From Serpentinicella alkaliphila (GTDB lineage Bacteria > Bacillota > Clostridia > Peptostreptococcales > Natronincolaceae), in assembly GCF_018141405.1 (NCBI RefSeq), contig NZ_CP058648.1, forward strand, positions 139,001 to 203,000: DNA of 64,000 bases. The letters run 5' to 3'. Both the position numbers and the translations under genes were made by a program. Below are positions 27,689 through 37,844 of the stretch, piece by piece; within the stretch, counting starts at the first letter, position 1, and each line of letters opens with the position of its first letter. The notes below the pieces were generated by a model. The model was not told the origin of the DNA. It saw only the letters and a program-made list of their open reading frames with translations, and did no database searches.

Positions 27689-28781
27689 TATTTCCCTCCT
27701 CGAATATCCCCAAACTTTCATTGACAGCAGAATTGGCATCTAGTATGTAAAAAGCTAAGTCCGAGGCCTCTTTATCTTCAGAGTTTAGTGAAATATCCAC
27801 TAGGGCATCAATGCCAGCTAGTCCTTTACGGGCCAATACTTCCGCTGCATTAAACCGTACCCACCAGTTACTATCGTACATCATCTCTTTTAAAATATTG
27901 ATTTTATCTCTTGAAATATGCTCCGTGTATTTATTAAGTACCTTTGCAACAGCGGCTCGTACTTCCCAAGCCTCCTCACGTCGATAATGATTCAGTAGTA
28001 TTTGCTCATAATTCTCATTTTGCGTAGCTGCCAATGCTACTACTGACGCAATTCGAATCTCTTTTGAACTTTGAGGATCTTTCAAGAAATCTGCCACGGC
28101 ATCCATTATTTTGGGATCTGCTTTATGAAATCGATCCTCCAATGCCCTGAGCAATACAACTTTTCCCAGCTCAGTCTTTTGTGATAATAATAATCTCCAG
28201 TAAACTTCTATACTTAATGAAAGGTTTTTTATCATCTCAATCATTCGATCACGTAAAATATTGGTATGTTGCAACACTGTTATATACTCTTCGGCCTCTT
28301 GCTCCCCCATCGGAAGTAAGGAAAGGGCATAGCAGCTTTGGTAGACAACTTCAAAATCATCCTTTACCGTTCCTTTTCTAAGTATTGGAAAAGCTTTCGG
28401 TGAACCCATTACTCCCAATTGTTTAATTTTGTTCAGTGTTAGCTTTTTCTCCGCTTTTTCAATTACCCCATCAACATACCCTAAATCCTCAAATGCTTGA
28501 CGAGCAGTGATCAAAGTGGACTGGGCATTTGTATTAATTAAATTTATTATCACATCGGTTTTTAATTCACTGCCGTCATATAGAAGGTCATTATGCTCCA
28601 AATCCTGTAGTTTCAAATAATTTATTACGTCTGGTTCTAATGAGTCATACATTTTTTTATAAGCCTTTTCCCGCTGTACTTCCTTTCTTTTTATAAGAAT
28701 GGTTACCCAAAAAATGAGCCCATTAATAAGAAGTAGTAAGTAAATACTGATGAGTGCTATCCATATAAGATTCTTATCCAC
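27681..28781 (-). CDS. Membrane-anchored HEAT-repeat protein
   Basis: A 366-residue protein. One N-terminal membrane helix (WIALISIYLLLLINGLIFWV) is followed by a cytoplasmic helical-repeat domain. Repeats include IRIASVVALAAT, VRAAVAKVLNKY and WWVRFNAAEVLARKGLAGID, typical HEAT/armadillo units. HEAT domains of this kind occur beside GT2 synthases in several Firmicutes and Bacteroidetes exopolysaccharide loci and are likely scaffolds. It sits 4 nt after the glycosidase-like gene and overlaps the synthase gene by 8 nt. Function beyond scaffolding is not predictable. Confidence 0.8.
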   Translation of the reverse strand: MDKNLIWIALISIYLLLLINGLIFWVTILIKRKEVQREKAYKKMYDSLEPDVINYLKLQDLEHNDLLYDGSELKTDVIINLINTNAQSTLITARQAFEDLGYVDGVIEKAEKKLTLNKIKQLGVMGSPKAFPILRKGTVKDDFEVVYQSCYALSLLPMGEQEAEEYITVLQHTNILRDRMIEMIKNLSLSIEVYWRLLLSQKTELGKVVLLRALEDRFHKADPKIMDAVADFLKDPQSSKEIRIASVVALAATQNENYEQILLNHYRREEAWEVRAAVAKVLNKYTEHISRDKINILKEMMYDSNWWVRFNAAEVLARKGLAGIDALVDISLNSEDKEASDLAFYILDANSAVNESLGIFEEGNND

Positions 28782-28785
28782 ATTC

Positions 28786-31700
28786 CTACTCCTTTCTAAT
28801 TCTTTTCATATTTTCAAAATAACGTTGTAAAATATAATAGCTTTCTTTCAAACGTTTTTTATACCTAGGCTCACTCCAACTTTCCCATTTGAACGGCTCC
28901 GGTTCAACATCGAATGTACTGGGTAGCATATCAACCAGATCATCTTCCTTATTCAATAGGAGTGTTGTAACACGGAATCCTTCTGTAACTGCTGTTTTAA
29001 AAGTATCTCTAGGTGGGTAATCAAAAAATTCACGGGGATCGTCTAGTACCTGGTAAGTAGTAGGATCAGTAACGTTCAATCTCCCCCATGGTATTCGAAT
29101 GTAAATAACATTCTCCTCTTGATACCAATGATTTGACTGACCAAACCATGGTCCCTGCCTCAATAGACTTGCTTCTTCTCGAATCTGATCAATCTTCCTT
29201 CCATCTTTCGTCACTCGTTGGCTATTGATAATTGGGTTCATAGTTTCAAAGGGTCCTTGACTATTCGGAACTGAGGCAAAGTTGTACCGTTCTATGTTAT
29301 ATTCTGGAATAACTTCTAAACTGCCTTTTTTGCCTGCTAAGGTCACCAGAAACTCCAAGCCAGAAGGAGCTCTGAGGTCAATGTTTTCTCTATATTTACG
29401 TATTCCTTTTTTTGCGTCATATGTATCCAAACCAATAAGTAACTGTTGCTTCTCTAGGTCTAATGGCCCATCAGTGTACAAACTTAAGTATAGGTAGGAC
29501 TCGTTCCCTGATAGTTCTAATCGCTGCAGTATTCTATTGCCTCGCAAAACTGCTTGCGGTTTTTCTGGTCTGATGGCTTCCATAGCCAAAATTCCGTAAT
29601 TTTGCTCAGGATCAATAGTATTGTGCCAAAAAACATTGTGTTCATAAGGTACCATAAAAGCTTCTGTCGTCCAGGTTTTCTTAGCCCATTCATCCATCCA
29701 TTCAAATATGACGCCGCCAGCATATCCTTCACGATGAATCGCTTCCATCATTCTAACAACACCATAACCCTGTTCCTCTTCTGTCATTCCCCCATGATTA
29801 TAACCATCTGGGTTTTCATGAGCATTACCCATACCAGTAGCTAACCCAAATTCAGCTACTAACGCAGGATATCCCGCATGATGCTCCATGAAATGCCTTA
29901 AATACCCACCATAACGAAACACACCTTTATCATCAGTATAATTAGAGTAGCCCAAGGTATTGTTCATAAAATCCGGATAATTCGGATAAATATGGTAGGC
30001 TCCAAAAAAGCCTGCTTTCATTCTTGCTCCCATAAAAAAATGTCTTATGTCGATGGATACTCTATCGTTATACTCCAGTTGTTTATCCCCGGCTTCATTC
30101 CACTCCCCATCATGTTCCATAACATCTAGTGTCGGCCAGCTGACAAATGCCACAGGATGCTGCCAACCATAGACCTCATCCTGGTATGCTAAGACATGTT
30201 CACAACTTTTAGCCAACCACACCTCCGTCGGGCTTCCTTCAGAAATAACAAGGTATTTACCCTCAAAAGCTGTTACATTATTGTTTTCATCAGTGGCAAT
30301 CACTTCTTCTGGCTCTAGCTCACGTCCCACCAAAAATCCTAAAATATATGGGGATACATCTGCATCATACCGACCATATGCTCTATCACTACGATGAGGA
30401 ATTTGTATATTTCCGTGTACTGCGTCAATCGTATGCTCGATTTCTTTAAAAAATTCTTTAGTGTAAGCTTCTCTTAGATAGTCATTCCCTGGTGGATGCT
30501 CTTCTGGCCAAATTTCTTGCAAAAGCCAAATAGGCGATTCTGCATGCTGTACGTTATATCTAAGTAGTGCCCTGTAAAAAGAAGGATCCATCAAAGTATA
30601 TACACGTATGGTATTGACATTCATCTTCCCAATATCTTCGAACCATTCCAAATATAGAGACTCTTGTTTAGGAAAATTTGTGAACCATCTACCAGGAAGT
30701 GCGATGCCTAAGTTCACACCTTTGACAAAAAAATCTTGCCATTGCCCATTATTAAAGATTTGTAGATGTTCTCCATGGGTTCTAGATACTAGCTTTGTTC
30801 CTTCTTGCTCATCTTTTTCCCTCTCACTAGGCAATATAAAACCTTTTGGTATATCTCTTTCACTAGGGCCTAGACTAGCCTCAGCAATTATTTTTTTAAC
30901 TAATGGCACATATGCCTTCCAAAAAAAAGCATCTGTCTTACCTAGAATAGTTTTTTCCATAAATGTTGTCAAACCTGCAACTTTGTAAAAAGCGGGTGTA
31001 TTTTCATTGTCTGCATAATCTCCAGCAAAATAGTAGGTGGAATATAAGCCTGTATTATTTTGAATCACTGCAGGAAATACTTGAGGTATCCCTTCAGCCT
31101 CCAGTTTTTTCTTGCCTGATTCTGTGAGACTTAGATCGTATTCTGCTAATACTGTACTAGTACCCGCTGGTTCGATAATATCAAACCAATAGTGATAAGG
31201 ATAACTTCCAGATTTACCAATAAAATCTTCTCCCTCTGTTGTCCAGCAAAAATCCACCCCTTGTTTTTCGTTATCTTCTTCTTTTATTACGACTACCTTA
31301 TCATCACTACTTACGAATATAAATCCGCCACTATAATAGGACCAAGGTCTACCTTGCTGAGACTCATAATTTGACACAGCCCAGTCAGGGACTTCCCCGT
31401 CAGGGGATAAATCCTGGAAATATCGTCCAATCCAACCCGTCCACCTTAAACCCAACAAGTCATAAAGAGCTTCCTTAGCCTCAGTACCAGTTGGACTTCC
31501 AAATGTATTGAATTCTGCAACTACAATGGTTCCCTTGTAGGCTGCTCTTCTCAGAATTTCAACTTCATTCATGTTGATTCCACCGTAAATTAGCTCAGAT
31601 CGCTTTCCAGCTATATTTTGTCCCTCAATGTCTTCCTCATAGACTCCGTAAGTGTCGGCTACGTATATAAGATCAAACTTTTGATCTTCAATTTGAAGCT

Positions 31701-31971
31701 TTCTAATTCTGTTCTCCTGTTCCTGATCCGGAAAATAACCATAATAGTCTTCATGTTTTTGATAAAATTCACCAGATTTAGGCTTTGTAATTTTCTGATT
31801 ACTTAGCAACCAAACTAAGGCTTTGTGTTCTCGATAGGTATTATCCGGCACAGTCTTATCTATAATTACTACATTTAGCTCCTGTGTTTCGCCTAAATGC
31901 CACAATATCAGAGGAAATAGTAGTAATAGTAAAGTAAATAAGATCGGTATAATATGTTTATTTTTATTCAT
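28786..31971 (-). CDS. Large membrane-anchored extracellular glycoside-hydrolase-like protein
   Basis: A 1061-residue protein with one N-terminal membrane anchor (IIPILFTLLLLLFPLILWHL) and the rest predicted outside the cell. A first domain (about 30-400) is of unknown type. A TIM-barrel region (about 415-790) has the look of GH2/GH5-clan enzymes: FFVKGVNLG, MNVNTIRVYTLMDP, and candidate catalytic glutamates in GFLVGRELE (near 548) and LVAEFGLATG (near 705), with GVIFEWMDEWAKKTW after it. The C-terminal region is beta-rich. First gene of the glycosidase/HEAT/GT2 operon, so it probably trims or modifies the polymer the synthase produces. AGAGG ribosome site. Exact family not certain. Confidence 0.75.
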   Translation of the reverse strand: MNKNKHIIPILFTLLLLLFPLILWHLGETQELNVVIIDKTVPDNTYREHKALVWLLSNQKITKPKSGEFYQKHEDYYGYFPDQEQENRIRKLQIEDQKFDLIYVADTYGVYEEDIEGQNIAGKRSELIYGGINMNEVEILRRAAYKGTIVVAEFNTFGSPTGTEAKEALYDLLGLRWTGWIGRYFQDLSPDGEVPDWAVSNYESQQGRPWSYYSGGFIFVSSDDKVVVIKEEDNEKQGVDFCWTTEGEDFIGKSGSYPYHYWFDIIEPAGTSTVLAEYDLSLTESGKKKLEAEGIPQVFPAVIQNNTGLYSTYYFAGDYADNENTPAFYKVAGLTTFMEKTILGKTDAFFWKAYVPLVKKIIAEASLGPSERDIPKGFILPSEREKDEQEGTKLVSRTHGEHLQIFNNGQWQDFFVKGVNLGIALPGRWFTNFPKQESLYLEWFEDIGKMNVNTIRVYTLMDPSFYRALLRYNVQHAESPIWLLQEIWPEEHPPGNDYLREAYTKEFFKEIEHTIDAVHGNIQIPHRSDRAYGRYDADVSPYILGFLVGRELEPEEVIATDENNNVTAFEGKYLVISEGSPTEVWLAKSCEHVLAYQDEVYGWQHPVAFVSWPTLDVMEHDGEWNEAGDKQLEYNDRVSIDIRHFFMGARMKAGFFGAYHIYPNYPDFMNNTLGYSNYTDDKGVFRYGGYLRHFMEHHAGYPALVAEFGLATGMGNAHENPDGYNHGGMTEEEQGYGVVRMMEAIHREGYAGGVIFEWMDEWAKKTWTTEAFMVPYEHNVFWHNTIDPEQNYGILAMEAIRPEKPQAVLRGNRILQRLELSGNESYLYLSLYTDGPLDLEKQQLLIGLDTYDAKKGIRKYRENIDLRAPSGLEFLVTLAGKKGSLEVIPEYNIERYNFASVPNSQGPFETMNPIINSQRVTKDGRKIDQIREEASLLRQGPWFGQSNHWYQEENVIYIRIPWGRLNVTDPTTYQVLDDPREFFDYPPRDTFKTAVTEGFRVTTLLLNKEDDLVDMLPSTFDVEPEPFKWESWSEPRYKKRLKESYYILQRYFENMKRIRKE

Positions 31972-32559
31972 ATATTTTTCCTCTCAATCTTTATATTTCC
32001 TATCAATCTTTGACGTTTTTTCATATTTTTACATTACTCCCTTGATAGTACGACTCCTGGCTCTTTCACTTGACTTATATCTTTACATATTATATTCAGC
32101 GATTTAAGGATTTTCATTTATAATCCAAGTTATTGATACTAGTATGGTAATGTTATCTATATTCCAGTTTCCCATATTCTCATCTTTTCTGAGAAGTCTA
32201 ATAAACTAACAGTACATTCAGTACATTTTTTAGCAGTACATTTTTTAGCACAATGTTCATTCTCTTTGTAAAATCTACAGAATTTATTGAATTTTGTTTT
32301 TTCAACGAAGGTTTTTCTATTCTCCGTATTTTTGTTTAATATCATTTAAATATTTTAAATTTTTTAATATACATATATATCAACCTCTTTACATATAATA
32401 CTTTTATTACTGACTGACTATTAATTTTTTTAAAGTATTAAATAAACCTTCTGTAAAATTTAAAAATATGTAAAATTTCCACACTTATTCTTTCAAGAAG
32501 ATGGTATAGAGATATTTTTTAAATCTTGCTAAGTAGCGTGCATTTTCGTTATCCTAACT
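31972..32559. other. Intergenic region without a convincing gene
   Basis: Holds the promoter of the exopolysaccharide-type operon at its left end. A 62-codon frame (32157-32345, minus) with a Cys-rich CAKKCTAKKCTEC stretch has no ribosome site and is not called. Otherwise AT-rich and featureless. Confidence 0.45.
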
Positions 32560-33087
32560 TTAAGAGTTATAAAGAGTATAAAAGCGTTTTATATTCTGCT
32601 CTGCCGTTGTTTTGGTTTAACATCCCATAGAAATAGAAACAACAACTTGATTTATTTTCTGTTGTTCAATAGCTTTATAAATCCTATTTACAATACGCTC
32701 AGTATCTGTGTATGATGTTTTAGGGAGCAATATAACAAATTCATCTCCACCAACTCTAGCAATGATGTCATCATTTGTGCATCCTAACTTTAATTGTTCT
32801 GAAATACTTTTCAGTAGCATATCTCCAACTTCATTACCAAATGCATCATTTGTAAGCTTTAGTTCATTTACATCAACCATTACAATCGATATTGGCAAAT
32901 TTCTTTCAACGTCAAGGCGTTTTAACTTTTCTTGAAAAAAATATCGATTGTAATGTCCAGTGAGCTGATCATAGTAATAACCGTATAATACAAAGATTCT
33001 AAAGCCTGAAATAGTATTCCACTTGTTATCTTTTTAGTTATATCCATTATCATCTCTCATAATTACTCTTGCTGTTTTAAACGACAT
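32560..33087 (-). pseudogene. Decayed PAS-GGDEF (diguanylate cyclase) fragment
   Basis: Minus-strand frames show the end of a PAS-type domain (SFKTARVIMRDDNG, then stops and a frameshift). A GGDEF domain follows: YYDQLTGHYNRYFFQEKL, ISIVMVDVNELKLTNDAFG, IIARVGGDEFVILLP and VVSISMGC, where a TAA (32617) interrupts an otherwise continuing TKTTAEQNIKR. Diguanylate cyclases make the second messenger c-di-GMP. The signature is intact but the N-terminal sensor is missing and stops are present, so this copy is most likely dead. Confidence 0.7.
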
Positions 33088-33261
33088 CTCTTGATATCCC
33101 TTTTTAAATTAACTAATATGTTAATAATATCCGATTCTATGTCTAATCTAGTTTTTAACTAAATTAGTATAAGTCATTATATAATACTACATTAACATTT
33201 AAATTTCCTTTAAATGAGCTTTATTAAAAATTTCATCCTCAAATAAATACATTTACACAAT

Positions 33262-33322
33262 AAAGGGTTCCTCCTTTGATAAATGTTTTGTAGTAAATAC
33301 ATTATCAAAGTAGAACCCTTTT
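33262..33322. terminator. Large imperfect hairpin, probably a bidirectional terminator
   Basis: AAAGGGTTC (33262-33270) pairs with GAACCCTTT (33313-33321), with an inner CTTTGATAA/TTATCAAAG helix, and a TTTTT run on the plus side. It lies between the GGDEF fragment and the DUF2512 gene. Confidence 0.5.
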
Positions 33323-33386
33323 TAAACTTTCTTTTAAGTTTTTTTGAAAAACTACGATAATAATGGTTTAGTTCAGATACTGATTA

Positions 33387-33743
33387 TTACTTTGGTGTAA
33401 CTTTATCATCATTCTGTATGAATATATGAAAATAAAATTCTGACACTGCCACAATTGCTGCATAAATAGCCAATGCACTAAAAGTAGTATTAAAGTTACT
33501 TATGAACATAGCTACAATATAAGCAAGCACTGCCGCTAGAATCCCATCACCTAGGGATGCCACTAGATTACTTTGATTAGGTAATACAACTAAATCTCCA
33601 AATATATAATTTGCTGCGGTTCCCACCAGGGCTATAATTGCAATCCATAATAAGGGGTTACCGTTCATAAGTCCTAAAGTTATCCATGCTGCAATTAAAG
33701 TCATACCAAATTTAAAAATTAAAGCTATTGCTGTATTACTCAT
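33387..33743 (-). CDS. DUF2512 (YndM-like) four-helix membrane protein
   Basis: A 118-residue protein with four hydrophobic helices (ALIFKFGMTLIAAWITLGL, LLWIAIIALVGTAANYIFGDL, GDGILAAVLAYIVAMFI and TFSALAIYAAIVAVSEFYFH). It has the FGDLVVLPNQSN loop typical of DUF2512 proteins found in Bacillus and clostridia. The ATG at 33743 is chosen because AGGGGTG precedes it; an upstream ATG at 33764 has no site. No function is known for the family. Confidence 0.82.
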   Translation of the reverse strand: MSNTAIALIFKFGMTLIAAWITLGLMNGNPLLWIAIIALVGTAANYIFGDLVVLPNQSNLVASLGDGILAAVLAYIVAMFISNFNTTFSALAIYAAIVAVSEFYFHIFIQNDDKVTPK

Positions 33744-33896
33744 TTGCCCACCCCTTAGTCTCAAATTTATATAATATCTTTCCTTGTATTTCTAGTAAAG
33801 TTTCTTGTCAACCTATATAAATCCTATCGTCTCATTAATAGTATAACTCTGCGAATTCTATTTTATGTAGAACTCTTATTTTCATAGGTATAAATG

Positions 33897-33938
33897 AAAA
33901 AAACAGCTAAAGTCCGTTGACACGGTTAAAAGCTGATA
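33897..33938 (-). terminator. Terminator of dinB
   Basis: CAGCT/AGCTG ends (33904-33908 with 33931-33935) with an inner CCG/CGG helix, followed on the minus strand by seven Ts. It lies 20 nt after the dinB stop. Confidence 0.65.
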
Positions 33939-33955
33939 TATTTTAACTTAAGGTT

Positions 33956-35143
33956 TCATTTGTCTTTTATAAATATAGCTCTACTAATTTTTGAATTACC
34001 ATATTTATTCCTAATAGAGTCTATAGTTTTCTCAAGTTTTTCTTCTTTTTTCAATAATTTTTTTTCCTTGCAAAGGTCAAATAAAGAAATTTGTTCCAGC
34101 TTTTCATCCTCTGCAAATCCGCTTAGGCTTATACCTAAAAGTCGAATTGGTAACTTAGATCCCCAATTCTTTTCTAGTAACCTAATTCCATAAGAAGCTA
34201 TTTGTTTAGTTAAGTTTGTGGGTGATACTGTAATCTGTCGTGTTATTGTTTCAAAATTTGAATACTTAATTGTTATTTGAATCGTAGATCCCTTTTTATC
34301 ATATTTTCTTGCGGTCATTCCCACCTCTTCAGCTAGTTTCTTCAGAACATGTTTAGCTATATCAATTTCACTAATATCCTGAGCTAACGTAATAGATTTA
34401 CCTATGGATTTCATATTAGTTTCTGAAATAGGTTTTACAGGTTCAAAATCTACCCCTTTAGCTTTTTGATAGATTTCTAACCCTAATTTTCCAAAATGCT
34501 TTATTATAAAAGATTGATCTAGTTTTATTAAATCCCCAATTGTCTCAATTCCCATGTTGTTAAGCTTTACTGCTGTCTGTTTGCCAATTCCGTAAATCTC
34601 TCTGACAGGAAGTGGCCACAGTTTTGTTTCAATGTCTTTAACCCAAAGTTCAGTAATTCCTAAGGGCTTTTTCATTTCTGCTGCCATTTTGGATAGAAAT
34701 TTATTTTCAGAGATCCCAATAGAACATGGCAACCCCACTTCTTTTTTCAAGTGATTCATAATTCTTTCAGCTGATTGCAATGGTTTTCCAAATAATCCTT
34801 CGCAGCCCGTCATGTCTAACCAGGCCTCATCAATGCTATTCTTCTCTAAAACTGGAGTATAGTCAGATAGAATCTCAAAAACCTCATTGGATTTTTGTGA
34901 ATAGAACTTATGATCAGGATGAACTAACTTCATGTGTGGACAACACTTAAGGGCTTCGTGAAGAGTCATAGCAGTTTTCACTCCGAATTTTCTTGCTTCA
35001 TAATTTGCAGCCAAAATAATCCCTGTGCGTTTCTTTGGATCCCCCGCCACTGCTGCAGGTACACCAACTAGCTCAGGATATCTTGTCATTTCACAAGATA
35101 TAAAAAATGCATTCATGTCAACAAGAAAAATGACCCTTTTCAT
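33956..35143 (-). CDS. dinB: DNA polymerase IV (Y-family translesion polymerase)
   Basis: A 395-residue error-prone polymerase that copies past damaged bases. Catalytic acidic residues are in FLVDMNAFFISCE and KNSIDEAWLDMTG, the palm and helix-hairpin-helix thumb follow (YGIGKQTAVKLNNMG), and a little-finger domain. A C-terminal beta-clamp-binding motif is visible (QISLFDL). MNAFF instead of the more usual MDAFFASVE is seen in a clostridial subgroup. Length is slightly above DinB average (about 350) because of the C-terminal tail. Monocistronic, with a terminator 20 nt downstream. No LexA-type operator was recognised. Confidence 0.95.
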   Translation of the reverse strand: MKRVIFLVDMNAFFISCEMTRYPELVGVPAAVAGDPKKRTGIILAANYEARKFGVKTAMTLHEALKCCPHMKLVHPDHKFYSQKSNEVFEILSDYTPVLEKNSIDEAWLDMTGCEGLFGKPLQSAERIMNHLKKEVGLPCSIGISENKFLSKMAAEMKKPLGITELWVKDIETKLWPLPVREIYGIGKQTAVKLNNMGIETIGDLIKLDQSFIIKHFGKLGLEIYQKAKGVDFEPVKPISETNMKSIGKSITLAQDISEIDIAKHVLKKLAEEVGMTARKYDKKGSTIQITIKYSNFETITRQITVSPTNLTKQIASYGIRLLEKNWGSKLPIRLLGISLSGFAEDEKLEQISLFDLCKEKKLLKKEEKLEKTIDSIRNKYGNSKISRAIFIKDK

Positions 35144-35302
35144 TATTTCATTCCTTTCAATAAATTGTGGAGTTTTGATAGTAAATATTTTTAAATTCTA
35201 GTTTATTAATATTGTTATACTTATCTTATTTTTTATTAGGTATATTATACCACGTATGCTACACATGCATATATCTAATTACAAGCTATCCATGAATGGG
35301 AA

Positions 35303-35341
35303 GGGGGCCTCAAATCAGAAAAAACTCCGAATGAAACCCCC
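35303..35341 (-). terminator. Hairpin downstream of the CBS protein gene
   Basis: GGGGG (35303-35307) pairs with CCCCC (35337-35341) around a long loop. It is the only hairpin between the CBS gene and dinB and probably ends the CBS transcript, though the T-run is not adjacent. Confidence 0.4.
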
Positions 35342-35392
35342 ATAAAAAATTTCAATTATATAAATATTTAATATTTAAGGTATGTTAATTCA

Positions 35393-35875
35393 TTAATATG
35401 AAGTAGCGCTTTCCATTGATGCAAAGTAATTTATAAGATCTGCCCTAGTTATTATACCAATAAGAATTCCATCATCATCTGTGATTGGTACACGATTTAC
35501 GTTTTTTTTCTTCATCAATCTCACTATTTCCTCACCTGAAGTGTTCTCTTTTGCGCTCACTACATTTTTTGTCATAACTTTCTCAACAATTGTTGAAGCA
35601 AGTAGCTCAACTCCCTTTTTATATGATGCAATCATTGAAATATCTAAATGAGGTGATATCCAGGCAGAGGAGTTTATCAACCGTATCGAATGCAACTGGC
35701 TTGAATAATCAACAATATCTTTTTCTGATATCACACCTACTAATTTGTTCTCAGAGTCGACAACAGGAAGCCCACTTATTCTTTTTTCTGCCAATATTTG
35801 TACTACCTCTTGAAGAGTATTATCAGATCTAGCGCTAATAACTGGAGTTGTCATAATATCTATAGCATTGAACAT
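35393..35875 (-). CDS. CBS-domain pair protein
   Basis: A 160-residue protein composed of two CBS domains: IMTTPVISARSDNTLQEVVQIL with GLPVVDSENKLVGVISEKDIV, and VMTKNVVSAKENTSGEEIVRLM with RVPITDDDGILIGIITRADLI. CBS pairs bind adenine nucleotides and act as energy or ligand sensors. The segment between the two domains (about 60 residues, HLDISMIASYKKG) is longer than usual. The ATG at 35875 follows AGGAGGG. Stand-alone, so the regulated partner is unknown. Confidence 0.9.
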   Translation of the reverse strand: MFNAIDIMTTPVISARSDNTLQEVVQILAEKRISGLPVVDSENKLVGVISEKDIVDYSSQLHSIRLINSSAWISPHLDISMIASYKKGVELLASTIVEKVMTKNVVSAKENTSGEEIVRLMKKKNVNRVPITDDDGILIGIITRADLINYFASMESATSY

Positions 35876-36004
35876 ATACAATCCCTCCTGAACAATTTTT
35901 TATAAAGCTTTTATATGTATCTAGACTTTTTCAAGAACTCTTACAATACTCATTAATCATTTATTTAAAAATATCTAATATTTTTTTCCTACAGTTAACC
36001 CAAA

Positions 36005-37657
36005 TTAGTTTACCTGTTTTAATGAATTCCTTAAATCCTCATCGGCTGTACTAATTGGTGTGATATTAAAAATGTCAACTAAATACTGTAGTACATTAGG
36101 AGATAAAAATGCCGGAAGGCTAGGTCCTATATACATATCTTTTATGCCTAGTGATAGTAGGGCTAGTAAGTCTGCAACCGCCTTTTGTTCATACCAGGAT
36201 AGTACAATTGTAAGAGGTAAAGAATTAACATCTGTTTCAAAAGCATCAGCTAATGTTGTTGCAATCTTAACTGCAGAATACGCATCATTACATTGACCAA
36301 TATCTAATAACCTAGGTAATCCCGCTACTGTCCCAAAATCTAAATTATTAAATCTATATTTACCACAGGCCAGTGTTAAAATCACACAGTCTTGAGGTAT
36401 TTTTTCTGCAAATTCAGTATAATAGTTTCTACCTGGCTTCGCTCCATCACATCCACCAATTAGGAAAAAGTGTCTTAATTTCCCTTCTTTCACCGCCTCT
36501 ACGATAGCTCCTGCCCGCGACAAAGTGGAGTTATGGCCAAAACCTACTAATATTTCCTTTTCCTCTACGTCCTCTTTATATCCTCCTAGCTCTAAAGACT
36601 TATTTATTATTTCACTAAAATCCTTAGTTCCATCTTCCTTAAGATTCACATGCCTTACTCCGTCCCAACCTACAACATTTGTAGTAAATATCCTATCTTT
36701 ATAAGTGTCCCTAGGTTTCATTAAACAATTTGTAGTCATTAATATACATCCTGGTATATTGTCAAACTCCTTTTGTTGATTCTGCCAAGCAGTACCAAAG
36801 TTCCCTACAAGATGTTTATACTTATTAAGTGATGGATATCCATGGGCAGGGAGCATTTCTCCATGAGTATAGATATTTATACCTTTGCCCTCTGTTTGCT
36901 CAAGTAACATTTCTAAATCCCTTAGATCATGACCTGATATTATAATAAATGGCCCTTTTTTTATATTTACATTTACTTTTTGTGGGGATGGATGACTATA
37001 AGTAGTGGTATTTGCATCGTCTAGTGTTTTCATCACTTCTACACTCATCTCTCCAGTTCTCATTGTTATCTTAATCAAATCCTCTACAGTTAAAGCATCA
37101 TTTGTTGTTGCTTCTAACCCTAAGAAGTAGAAATTATCAACTAAATTGCTATTATAATTTATAAATCTTGCCTGATGACCATAGGCACTTATACCCTTTA
37201 GACCAAATAATATGGTGGATCTCAAAGACCTTATATCAGCATCTAAACTTTGATCATACATAATTCCTGCCTTCACGGCATCCCTTAGCATTTCATCCTT
37301 TGTTCCACTTAGGTTATATGTGGCGCACTCTGGATAATGTCCTTCAGGTGCTTGGTCTCTAAGCTTTTGCTTTATTTTTTGCGATTCCTCTAGTAAATTT
37401 AGATGTGATTCAACATCAAAGTTTACATTTGTAAGAGTCGTAAATAGAGAATTTTCTACGAATTCAACAACTTCTTTATCAATTAATTGTTTATTAAAAA
37501 TGAGTTCTTTAGCGTAGCAAGAAATACCCTTTAATTGATAGATTAGTAAATCTTGTAAATTTGCTATTTCTGGAGTTTTACCACATACACCACTTCTAGT
37601 TCAGCCCTTTCCACCAAGTGTTTGCTCACATTGATAACAAAACATTGCGTTTTCCAT
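36005..37657 (-). CDS. hcp: Hybrid cluster protein / hydroxylamine reductase with an in-frame UGA at a cluster-cysteine codon
   Basis: From the ATG at 37657 (AGGAGG site) the frame reads MENAMFCYQCEQTLGGKG-UGA-TRSGVCGK and then runs open for more than 530 codons to 36005, about 550 residues, the normal Hcp length. In Hcp the N-terminal cysteines (here C7, C10, codon 19 and C25) hold a [4Fe-4S] cluster; codon 19, which should be Cys, is TGA at 37603-37601. Hybrid-cluster motifs further on include YTHGEMLPAHGYP, HLVGNFGTAWQNQ, LVGFGHNSTLSRAG and GGCDGAKPGRNYY. Hcp reduces NO or hydroxylamine in anaerobes. The UGA means either a nonsense-mutated gene (a start at 37291 would drop the cluster) or a selenocysteine protein. 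No strong SECIS element is apparent. Confidence 0.85.
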
Positions 37658-37844
37658 ATTACCAATACCTCCTATATGTATTTGTACCTTATGAGATGCT
37701 ATTGATTTTTCTGCAGTTTTATACTTTTTTTCTACTAAGCGCATGTTTTCTTTAATTATTATGTATATCTCATTAGTCTAATATATACCGCAATTTTTTT
37801 ATTTATAATCACCTTTATATCTTTTACATAGTTTTCTCCCAATA

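Noticed and set aside
32157-32345. 62-codon Cys-rich ORF (CAKKCTAKKCTEC)
   Set aside because: No ribosome site, AT-rich surroundings and an internal short repeat that explains the Cys run. Not enough to call a gene.
37565-37603. A clear bacterial SECIS element after the hcp UGA
   Set aside because: The best stem has only five or six pairs with one mismatch and no bulged U; it may only reflect the coding sequence VCGK. The UGA is reported as a finding but not annotated as selenocysteine.
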